Positions 20,700-27,587 of a stretch of DNA of 64,000 bases are shown here, piece after piece. The notes below the pieces were generated by a model that made no database searches, was not told the origin of the DNA, and saw only the letters and a list, made by a program, of their open reading frames with translations. Source of the stretch: RH-chloro-G1 sp003670575 (lineage in GTDB: Bacteria > Chloroflexota > Dehalococcoidia > UBA2979); the NCBI GenBank assembly GCA_947499615.1, contig CANMOP010000009.1:1-64000 (forward strand), written 5' to 3'. Made by a program: the position numbers and the translations under genes. Each line of letters begins with the position of its first letter. The first letter of the stretch is position 1.

Positions 20700-21917
20700 G
20701 TGACCACTACTTCGCGGCCCGCACTCGCGCTTTATTTGCACATCCCGTTCTGCACGGCGAAGTGCGGATATTGCGACTTCAACTCCTACGCCGGGCTCGA
20801 CCATCTGGTGCCCGAGTACACGCCCGCGCTGGTGCGCGAGTTGGAGCTCTGGGCGCCGGCTGCCCGCGAGTTCGAGGTGCGCACCGTCTTCTTCGGTGGC
20901 GGCACGCCCAGCCTCAGCTCGCTGGACGACCTCGCCACGATCGCGGAGGCGGTGCGTGCCAACTACACCGTCGCCGATGACACCGAATGGTCGCTGGAGG
21001 CGAATCCCGGCGAACTCACGCTCGAACACCTGCAGGGGATGCGCGCCCTCGGCATCAACCGGCTCTCCATCGGTGTGCAGTCGTTGCACGACGACGAGCT
21101 GAAAATGCTGGATCGCATCCACACCGCCGACCGCGCGATCGAGGCGATCGAGGCAGCGCGCACTGCGGGCTTCGACAACCTCAACATCGACCTGATCTTC
21201 GGGCTGATCGACCAGCCACTCGCCCGTTGGCAGCAGACGCTGGAGCGCGCGCTCGCGCTGCGCCCGGAGCACCTGTCCTGCTACGCACTCACCGTGGAGC
21301 CCGGCACCGCGCTCTACTACCAAGTGGCGAAGGGCATCCTGCAGGCCCCGGATGGCGACATCGTCGCGGACCAGTACGACTGGACGCGAGAGCGGCTGGC
21401 GGCCGCCGGATACCACCAGTACGAGATATCCAACTGGGCGCTGCCGGGACGAGAGTGCCGCCACAACCTGGTCTACTGGCGTGCCGACCCGTACCTCGGG
21501 ATCGGGGCGGGCGCGCACTCGTTCTTCGCCGGGCAGCGCTTCGCGAACGTCGACGCGCCGAACAAGTACGTCGAGCTCGTGAACGCCACCGCCGAGGAGC
21601 GCCGCACCACGGGGCGCGCCACCATGCAGCAAATCAAGGGCGGCGAGCACCCCGACGAGGCAACGCTACGCTCCGATGCCATGATCCTCGGGTTACGGCT
21701 GATCGAGGGCGTGGACGCTGTCGAGTTCGCCTCGCGCTTCGGCTGTACGGTGGAGGATGTCTTCGGTCCCGCCGTGGCGAAGCACATCGGCTACGGGTTG
21801 CTGGAGTGGGCCGACGGCCGGCTGCGCCTCACCGAGCGCGGCCTGCTGCTCTCCAATGAAGTCTTCATCGACTTGCTCCCCGACCGGGAGACGGAGCCAG
21901 CGCCCACCGAGGCCTGA
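20700..21917 (+). CDS. hemW: Radical SAM heme chaperone HemW
   Basis: 405-residue radical SAM protein of the HemW family (long misnamed oxygen-independent coproporphyrinogen oxidase), thought to deliver heme. The cluster-binding motif is Cys18-x3-Cys22-x2-Cys25 in PFCTAKCGYCDFNSY. FFGGGTPSL, LEANPGEL and GVQSLHDDELKMLDR follow, as does the HemW C-terminal domain with RHNLVYWRADPYLGIGAGAHSF. The fourth Cys typical of true HemN is absent. GTG at 20700 is preferred over GTG at 20694 because a TACGCT box lies 7 nt upstream. Confidence 0.92.
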   Translation: MTTTSRPALALYLHIPFCTAKCGYCDFNSYAGLDHLVPEYTPALVRELELWAPAAREFEVRTVFFGGGTPSLSSLDDLATIAEAVRANYTVADDTEWSLEANPGELTLEHLQGMRALGINRLSIGVQSLHDDELKMLDRIHTADRAIEAIEAARTAGFDNLNIDLIFGLIDQPLARWQQTLERALALRPEHLSCYALTVEPGTALYYQVAKGILQAPDGDIVADQYDWTRERLAAAGYHQYEISNWALPGRECRHNLVYWRADPYLGIGAGAHSFFAGQRFANVDAPNKYVELVNATAEERRTTGRATMQQIKGGEHPDEATLRSDAMILGLRLIEGVDAVEFASRFGCTVEDVFGPAVAKHIGYGLLEWADGRLRLTERGLLLSNEVFIDLLPDRETEPAPTEA

Positions 21918-21932
21918 GCCGGTCCGAGAGAG

Positions 21933-22042
21933 CCCTCACCCCCAGCCCCTCTCCCCGAGGACGGGGCGAGGGGAGCAAGACCGCTCCGCCCCTTCCCGGT
22001 TCTTACCCCCTCCCCCTTCGCGGGGGAGGGCTGGGGTGGGGG
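21933..22042. repeat. Palindromic C/G-rich repeat element (REP-like), copy 1
   Basis: Imperfect inverted repeat downstream of hemW and before the convergent deacetylase gene. The left arm (21933-21956) is a CCCTCACCCC..CCCCTCTCCCC run; the right arm (22022-22042) is its approximate complement, with internal shorter stems. The left-arm motif recurs at 52291-52371 in the same position just after a gene. It probably also acts as a bidirectional terminator. Confidence 0.7.
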
Positions 22043-22071
22043 CCTCCCACGCCGCCCCGTACTACAGCGTC

Positions 22072-23100
22072 CTAGTCCAGCCCGATCGCCCGCCGCACCG
22101 CACCGATCACCATCGAGGGATCCGGCCCGGCCGGTGGCGTCGCCGGCTGTGGGTCGGGCGTCGGCGTCTCGCCCAGCAGCAACTGCACGAGGTTGCTCGC
22201 GCACCAGGCGAGGGCGTGCGTGTCGTAGCCGCCCTCCAGTGCCACGACGATGCGGCCCTCGCACAGCCGACGCGCGGCATCGATCACCAGTTCCGCAACG
22301 CGTGTGTACCCGGCAGTGGAGACGTTCAGCGTGCCCAACGGATCGTTGGCGTGGGCGTCCCAACCAGAGGAGACCAGCACCAACTGAGGCCGATGCCGCT
22401 CCAGTGCCGGGACAACGACCTGCTCGTACACGGCGACAAAGCCTCGGTCGGCGGTGCCGTGCTGCAGCGGGATGTTCACCTTCGTGCCGGCCGCTGCGCC
22501 GCTGCCGATCTCATGCACACCGCCGGTGCCGGGGTAGAACGGCGCGGCGTGCGTGCTGACGTACAGCACGCGTGGATCGGCCTCGAAGATCGCCTGTGTG
22601 CCGTTGCCGTGGTGGATGTCCCAATCGACGATCGCGATGCGTTCGAGGCCGGAACGCAGCGCGGCCGCGGCGGCCACCGCGACGTTGTTGTACAGGCAAA
22701 ACCCCATCGAGTTCACGACGGTAGCGTGGTGCCCCGGCGGGCGCACCGCCACGAACGCACTTTGCACCTCACCGCGCAGTACCGCCTCCGTCGCCACAAT
22801 CGACGCGCCGGCCGCGCGACGCGCAATGGCGGGCGATTCCGGTGTGACGTAGGTATCGGAGTCGATCCAGCTCACACCCGGTACAGCGTGTCGTGCGACC
22901 TCGTCCAGCACCGCCTGCTGGTGCACGGCGAGCAACTCGGCGTCGGTCGCCGCTCGCGGCTCGAGCTCGGTCATGCGGGCGCGCAGTCCGGTCACCTCAA
23001 GTTGCGCGACGATCGAGGTGAGCCGTTCGGGCCGTTCCACGTGGCCCATCCGCTCGTGCGTGAGGTGCGACGGGTCGGTAACGAATCCCACATTCAGCAT
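22072..23100 (-). CDS. Histone deacetylase family protein (class II/AcuC-like amidohydrolase)
   Basis: 342-residue zinc amidohydrolase of the histone deacetylase superfamily. Active-site motifs are visible: the tandem histidines in VRPPGHHA, the metal ligands in DWDIHHGNGT and SGWDAHANDP, and the C-terminal LEGGYD. Bacterial members deacetylate acetyl-lysine (AcuC acts on acetyl-CoA synthetase), acetylated polyamines or other amides. The ATG has GGAAGG 6 nt upstream. It is divergent from a YdcZ-like gene, with 118 nt between them. The substrate is unknown. Confidence 0.92.
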   Translation of the reverse strand: MLNVGFVTDPSHLTHERMGHVERPERLTSIVAQLEVTGLRARMTELEPRAATDAELLAVHQQAVLDEVARHAVPGVSWIDSDTYVTPESPAIARRAAGASIVATEAVLRGEVQSAFVAVRPPGHHATVVNSMGFCLYNNVAVAAAAALRSGLERIAIVDWDIHHGNGTQAIFEADPRVLYVSTHAAPFYPGTGGVHEIGSGAAAGTKVNIPLQHGTADRGFVAVYEQVVVPALERHRPQLVLVSSGWDAHANDPLGTLNVSTAGYTRVAELVIDAARRLCEGRIVVALEGGYDTHALAWCASNLVQLLLGETPTPDPQPATPPAGPDPSMVIGAVRRAIGLD

Positions 23101-23183
23101 GCGTTACCTTCCGCCCGTGTTGCGCGGAACGTCAACCACATCGGCATCGCCCGAGGTCTGCCGCTGCGGGAGCACCGGCGGGA

Positions 23184-23212
23184 CGGACAGCACCACGGGA
23201 GCCCGGTACACT
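23184..23212 (+). promoter_or_regulatory. Putative promoter of the leaderless YdcZ-like gene
   Basis: CGGACA (23184-23189), a 17-nt spacer and TACACT (23207-23212). The -10 ends 6 nt before the ATG at 23219, leaving no room for a ribosome binding site. Confidence 0.45.
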
Positions 23213-23218
23213 CGCCGC

Positions 23219-23740
23219 ATGGTAGAAGCACTCTCACTGCTGGCAGCGCTCGCGATCGGCTTTGGCGCGGCGGTTCAAACCTCGATGCTCGGCGCGATGG
23301 GTCGCGCCCGCGGTCCAGCCGAGGCAGCCTGGCTGTCCGTGCTCACGACTGCGTGCGGTCTCGCGGTGATCCTCGGCGCGCGCGCCTTGCGCGGGGACCC
23401 GCCGATGTTGCCCGCGCCGCTGGATCGCGCGTGGGTGTACATCGCCGCCGCGCTGGCGACCGCAGCGGGGATCGCGGTTGGGCTTCGTGGGCTCAACCCA
23501 TCGTTCGCGGTGAGCGGACTGTTCGGCCTCGCGTTCATCGTGGGCGCAGCAACACTGGCACCGCGCATCGGCATCGCGCTGTTCATCAGCGCCGCGATCG
23601 CGGGGCAACTCATCGGCGCGATGACAATGGATCAGATCGGCGCGTTCGGTGCTGCGGTGCACACCGTCACGCCGATGCGGCTCGTCGGCGGGGCGCTACT
23701 GCTACTGGGCGTCGTGCTGGTGCGAGGCCTCGGCCGCTAG
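23219..23740 (+). CDS. YdcZ-like (DUF606) DMT-superfamily membrane protein
   Basis: 173-residue integral membrane protein with about five hydrophobic helices. It fits the short YdcZ/DUF606 branch of the drug/metabolite transporter superfamily: an N-terminal helix with FGAAVQTSMLGAMGRARG, a central GLRGLNPSFAVSGLFGLAF, and the C-terminal segment AGQLIGAMTMDQIGAFG followed by PMRLVGGALLLLGVVLVRG. The start is ATG 23219; the longer upstream frame reads through non-coding sequence. Function is unknown; such proteins are presumed small-molecule exporters. Confidence 0.8.
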   Translation: MVEALSLLAALAIGFGAAVQTSMLGAMGRARGPAEAAWLSVLTTACGLAVILGARALRGDPPMLPAPLDRAWVYIAAALATAAGIAVGLRGLNPSFAVSGLFGLAFIVGAATLAPRIGIALFISAAIAGQLIGAMTMDQIGAFGAAVHTVTPMRLVGGALLLLGVVLVRGLGR

Positions 23741-23749
23741 GCAGTTGTC

Positions 23750-23788
23750 CTCGCGACCGGGACCCGCCGCCCGACACCCGGTCGCGAG
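23750..23788. terminator. Bidirectional hairpin between the YdcZ-like gene and secF
   Basis: Perfect 12-bp inverted repeat (23750-23761 with 23777-23788) around a 15-nt loop, placed between the stop codons of two convergent genes. Confidence 0.7.
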
Positions 23789-23791
23789 TCG

Positions 23792-25132
23792 TCAGCCCGC
23801 AGTCGCCTCACGCTTGCGCCGACCGGGGACCCAAGCGAAGAAGCGATCCAGCTCGCCCTCCTCCCACGCCACCAGCAGCTGTGCAGCCACCGCCACGCTG
23901 GAATACGTGCCGGAGATGATGCCGACCAGCAGCACGAGCAGGAACTCGCGGATCGACGATCCGCCGAGGAGCAGCATCGCGAGGATCGTCAGCAGCACCG
24001 TGATCGAGGTGTTCAACGAACGCCCGAGCGTCTGCACGAGCGACGCGTTCACGTTCTCAGCCAACGATGCAGCCGGCGCGAGCCGCACGTTCTCACGGAT
24101 GCGGTCGAACACCACGATGGTGTCGTGCACGGAGAAGCCGATCACAGTGAGCAGACCGGTGATGAACATGAGGTTCACCTCCAGCCCAAAGACCTTGCCG
24201 AAGAGCGAGAAGGCGCCGAGCACGATGATTACGTCGTGCAGCGTGGCGACGATGGCGCAGGTCGCGTAGCGCAACGGCCGCGGCACGGACGAGAACACCA
24301 CCGCGATGTACGCCATGATGAACAGCGAGGCGACAACCACCGCCACCGAGGCGTTTCGTACCGCCGCCGCCGAGACGACCGGCGATACCGTGGTGAACTC
24401 CAGTACCTCGAACGCACCGAAGCGCTTCTCCAGCGCGGTCTCCAACTCACCACGCTCGCCGGTTTGCGTCGGTCGAGGCGTCGCAACCGCCGTGGCAGTC
24501 GCAGCAGGCGTAGCGCTCTGGGTCGGCGTCGTGACGTTCGCCGTCGGCGCCGTGTAGTCGCGAATATCTGCAGCGACAATGTAGCCGGTGACGTTACCCG
24601 TGGCGCCGGCCGCCTGCACGCGATACACGGTGCCGCCCGGGCAATCCGTGCGCTGATCGATCACGCGAGCCTTCGTGCCCGCGGGGATGGTGCCGGCCTC
24701 GATGCCGAGGCGGCAGGGATCGCCGCCCACCACTGCGCGCAGCGCAACACTTCCGGTCTGTCCGGCCTTCCCGATGACCAGCGAGGCGGATGACCCCGCC
24801 TCGGCGGTGGCGGTTGCAGTCGCGGTCGCGCGGGCCTCGGTGAAGGAGCCCGGCGGGACGTTCAGGTTGCGCGTGCGGATCAGGAACTCGAACGCGCCGG
24901 TGGACTGGATGCGCGCCTCCTCATGCCCGAGGCTAGCGAACTCTGCCCGCAGGTCGTCCTGACGCACCACGCTGCCGCCGGTGAACCGGAGGTGCATCGT
25001 GGTGCCCGATGTGAATTCGATGCCCGGGCGCAGCGCCGGCGGGATCAGCAGCACCACGATCGCGATGATCGCGGTACCACCGCTGACCAGGAACAGCCAC
25101 TTACGAATCGAAATGAGGTTCAGCGTCTTCAC
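23792..25132 (-). CDS. secF: Protein translocase subunit SecF with an inserted SH3b-like domain
   Basis: 446 residues, against roughly 300 for typical SecF. The N-terminal membrane helix (residues 12-33) and the first loop start normally (RPGIEFTSGTTMHLRF). An insertion then runs from about residue 95 to 225. It begins with an Ala/Thr repeat, contains a compact domain (about 115-190) resembling a bacterial SH3 domain (RAVVGGDP, IPAGTKARVI, VYRVQAAGATGNVTGYI), and ends in a Thr/Pro/Ala linker. After it the normal SecF resumes with five membrane helices and GFSVHDTIVVFDRIREN. The ATG overlaps the secD stop by 4 nt. It works with SecD and YajC at the SecYEG channel. Confidence 0.95.
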   Translation of the reverse strand: MKTLNLISIRKWLFLVSGGTAIIAIVVLLIPPALRPGIEFTSGTTMHLRFTGGSVVRQDDLRAEFASLGHEEARIQSTGAFEFLIRTRNLNVPPGSFTEARATATATATAEAGSSASLVIGKAGQTGSVALRAVVGGDPCRLGIEAGTIPAGTKARVIDQRTDCPGGTVYRVQAAGATGNVTGYIVAADIRDYTAPTANVTTPTQSATPAATATAVATPRPTQTGERGELETALEKRFGAFEVLEFTTVSPVVSAAAVRNASVAVVVASLFIMAYIAVVFSSVPRPLRYATCAIVATLHDVIIVLGAFSLFGKVFGLEVNLMFITGLLTVIGFSVHDTIVVFDRIRENVRLAPAASLAENVNASLVQTLGRSLNTSITVLLTILAMLLLGGSSIREFLLVLLVGIISGTYSSVAVAAQLLVAWEEGELDRFFAWVPGRRKREATAG

Positions 25133-26580
25133 TGTTCAACTCCTGCCGGACGCACGTCGGCAGGCGGACGCATGTCAGCGCCCATCCAGTCCGCTCGCCG
25201 TGACCACCCGGTCCCGACCAGCGCCCGCATGAGCGATCGAGTCACGACGATCGCCGAGAACATGGAGACCAGCACGCCCAGCGCCAGCGTGAGCGCAAAG
25301 CCCTGCACCAGTGGCGCCTGGAAGGAGCCCAGCCACGGAATCTTCAACCCACCACCCAGGAAGTACAGGATGAAGGTGGTGATCAGCGTGCTGACGTTGG
25401 AGTCGCGAATGGATGGCCACGCGCGTCGGAAGCTCGCCTCAAGCGCGGTGGGGTAGGAACGCCCATCGCGCATCTCTTCTTTCAGGCGCTCAAACACCAA
25501 CACGTTCGCGTCCACCGCCATGCCGATCGAGAGCACGAAGGCACCGATGCCGGCGAGCGTCATCGTCACCGGGATCAACTTGAACACGGCCAACGAGAGC
25601 ACGGTGTAGACGATCAGCGCGACGCACGCGAGCACGCCCGGCAGCCGGTAGTACAGCACCATGAACAGCATCACGATCAGCAGCCCGATCTCACCGGCGA
25701 GCACGGACCGCTCGATGACATCACCGCCGAGGGTGGCGTCGACGTTTTGCTCCTGGAGCACGGTGAGCTGAACTGGCAGCGCGCCGGCGTTCAGCTGCAC
25801 CACTAGGTCACGTGCGCCCACTCGGTTGCCCTGCGTGGCCAGCGGGACACCGGTGATCGTGCCGCTATCCTCGATGGTGCCCTGCACCGTTGGGTTCGCG
25901 AGCAACTGGTTGTCGAGGAAGATGCCGAGCGGCTGGCCGCGCAAGCGCTCGGTGACCTGGCGGGAGAGCTCCGGGCCGTCGCCCTGCCACTCGAAGTACA
26001 CCACCGGGTTGCCGACAGAGTCGGCCGCGAGGTACGAGTTCGCCTTCAGGAATCGAGAGGTGAGCGGGGTCGGCTTCCCATCGAGGCGACCGGTTGCCTG
26101 CACCCAGTTTCCATCGGTGCCACAGGGGATCTGCGCGTCCGGGTTCGGACCGGGAGCGCGCTCGCAGAACTGGAGCAGCGCAGTGCGGCCGAGCAATGCT
26201 CGCGCCTGCTCCGGAGTGAACCCGGGCAACTGCACGGAGATCTGCGTGGCGCCCTGCCTCGTGATCTCGGCTTCTGCGACGCCCGAGGAGTCGACGCGCT
26301 TTCGCAGCACGGCGACGGAGCCTTCCATCGAGTCGGCGATGTCGCCCTCGACGCCCTCTGGGAGCGCCGCGCCCAGCAGCAGGCGCGTACCGCCCTGGAG
26401 GTCGAGCCCCAGGCGGATCTCGGCGCGCTCGAAGCTGCCGATCTTGACGCCGTGCCCCGTCGGCCAAGGAATGTACGCGGGCAGGAAGCGCCCTGGCGTC
26501 TTCGGCCAGATCACGACCAGCGCGGCCGCGGCGAGCAACAGAATCAGGAGTACCGGGACAAGCCGGCGGATGGTCGGCAT
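25129..26580 (-). CDS. secD: Protein translocase subunit SecD
   Basis: 483-residue membrane protein that uses the proton motive force to help pull exported proteins across the membrane. It has an N-terminal helix, LGLDLQGGTRLL, a large external P1 domain, and six C-terminal helices with SIGMAVDANVLVFERLKEE. The P1 domain contains a Cys pair (QFCERAPG and IPCGTDG) about 20 residues apart that could form a disulfide. The ATG overlaps the yajC stop by one base (TAATG), and the gene overlaps secF by 4 nt, so yajC-secD-secF are co-translated. Confidence 0.97.
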   Translation of the reverse strand: MPTIRRLVPVLLILLLAAAALVVIWPKTPGRFLPAYIPWPTGHGVKIGSFERAEIRLGLDLQGGTRLLLGAALPEGVEGDIADSMEGSVAVLRKRVDSSGVAEAEITRQGATQISVQLPGFTPEQARALLGRTALLQFCERAPGPNPDAQIPCGTDGNWVQATGRLDGKPTPLTSRFLKANSYLAADSVGNPVVYFEWQGDGPELSRQVTERLRGQPLGIFLDNQLLANPTVQGTIEDSGTITGVPLATQGNRVGARDLVVQLNAGALPVQLTVLQEQNVDATLGGDVIERSVLAGEIGLLIVMLFMVLYYRLPGVLACVALIVYTVLSLAVFKLIPVTMTLAGIGAFVLSIGMAVDANVLVFERLKEEMRDGRSYPTALEASFRRAWPSIRDSNVSTLITTFILYFLGGGLKIPWLGSFQAPLVQGFALTLALGVLVSMFSAIVVTRSLMRALVGTGWSRRADWMGADMRPPADVRPAGVEQ

Positions 26581-26888
26581 TAGCGTTGGCCCGTCTTCCC
26601 CTCGCCCCCAATGGGGGCCTCGTATGGCATGGTCACGCGCGCAATCGCCTCGGCGGTGGCACGAAGCAGGACGCCCGGCGCAGCTTCAAGCGTGAGCTCC
26701 AGCGGGCCGCGCTCCTGCGTCCTGATGTCACGAACGATCGCATAGAACCCGCCAGTGGTCAGCACCTCGTCGCCAATTCCCAATCGGGAGATATCACGAC
26801 GCCGCAGCTTTTGCTGCTGAATCACCGGTCGGAGCAGGATGAAGTAGAACGCACCCAGTACCGCCAGGAGCAGAAAGAAGTCCTGCAT
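26580..26888 (-). CDS. yajC: Preprotein translocase subunit YajC
   Basis: 102-residue single-helix membrane protein. The N-terminal helix (residues 3-20, with FYFILLRPVIQQQK) is followed by the small cytoplasmic domain with LGIGDEVLTTGGFYAIV, the YajC signature. It starts 2 nt after def and overlaps secD by one base. It joins SecD and SecF in the Sec ancillary complex. Confidence 0.93.
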   Translation of the reverse strand: MQDFFLLLAVLGAFYFILLRPVIQQQKLRRRDISRLGIGDEVLTTGGFYAIVRDIRTQERGPLELTLEAAPGVLLRATAEAIARVTMPYEAPIGGEGKTGQR

Positions 26889-26890
26889 CC

Positions 26891-27484
26891 CTAGTCGCCT
26901 GTGTCCGCGTCAGGGCCAGCGTGAGCGTGAGTCGGTAGGCCCGACGAAGCTCCACCGACGGGCGCAGCGGCCTCCGAGGGTGCCACCGCATGCGCGCTGG
27001 ACCAGTCGGTGCCATCAAGTTTCATCAGGTCGGCCATGCTATCCAGTCGATCGACGTACAGGAAGCCGTTGATGTGGTCGACCTCATGCTCCAGCGCCTG
27101 CGCCAGCAGGTTGGACTCTGCGCGCACGCGAATCTCCTTGCCTCGCAGGTCCAGAGCGCGCACCACCACCTTCTCGGAGCGGGTGATCGCGCCTCGATAG
27201 CCGGGAACGGAGAGGCAGCCTTCGCCATCCAGCCGTCGAGTCCCGGTGCGGCGCATGATCACCGGGTTGATGAGCGCGAACGGCTCCTCGTCCGGCATGC
27301 CGAGCACGACGACACGTAGCGGCACGCCAATCTGGGGCGCGGCGAGCCCGACCCCTTGCGCGGCGTACATCGACTCGATCATGTCCTGCACCAGCCGCCG
27401 AATCGCATCATCAACCTGACGCACTTTCTTAGCCGGCTGCCGCAGCACCGGATCGCCGAGGTACCGGATCGGACGGACTGCCAC
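26891..27484 (-). CDS. def: Peptide deformylase
   Basis: 197-residue metalloenzyme removing the formyl group from nascent proteins. All three motifs are present: GVGLAAPQIG (44-53), EGCLSVP with metal ligand Cys90, and HEVDH (His133, Glu134, His137). About 35 residues of Ala/Ser/Gly-rich tail extend past the normal C-terminus. The start is GTG at 27484 with GGGAG about 9 nt upstream. It precedes yajC by 2 nt, linking protein maturation with export genes. Confidence 0.95.
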   Translation of the reverse strand: MAVRPIRYLGDPVLRQPAKKVRQVDDAIRRLVQDMIESMYAAQGVGLAAPQIGVPLRVVVLGMPDEEPFALINPVIMRRTGTRRLDGEGCLSVPGYRGAITRSEKVVVRALDLRGKEIRVRAESNLLAQALEHEVDHINGFLYVDRLDSMADLMKLDGTDWSSAHAVAPSEAAAPVGGASSGLPTHAHAGPDADTGD

Positions 27485-27587
27485 GAAGCATCACTCCCTG
27501 ATGGAGGCAACCGTATAGGCGCTATCGATGATTGTAGAGGGCTTTGCGGCAGGCGTCCCGCCGCCCGTCTGCGGACAATCTACACCG

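Noticed and set aside
21757..23919. A 720-codon plus-strand open frame spanning hemW, the repeat and the deacetylase gene
   Set aside because: Low-complexity Arg/Pro/Ser-rich translation across three unrelated features; caused by high GC content. Only the internal part from 23219 is a real gene.
24700..24860. Ala/Thr repeat in secF considered as a short tandem repeat locus or phase-variation tract
   Set aside because: The coding repeat is short and imperfect at the base level and keeps frame; it reads as an ordinary low-complexity linker.
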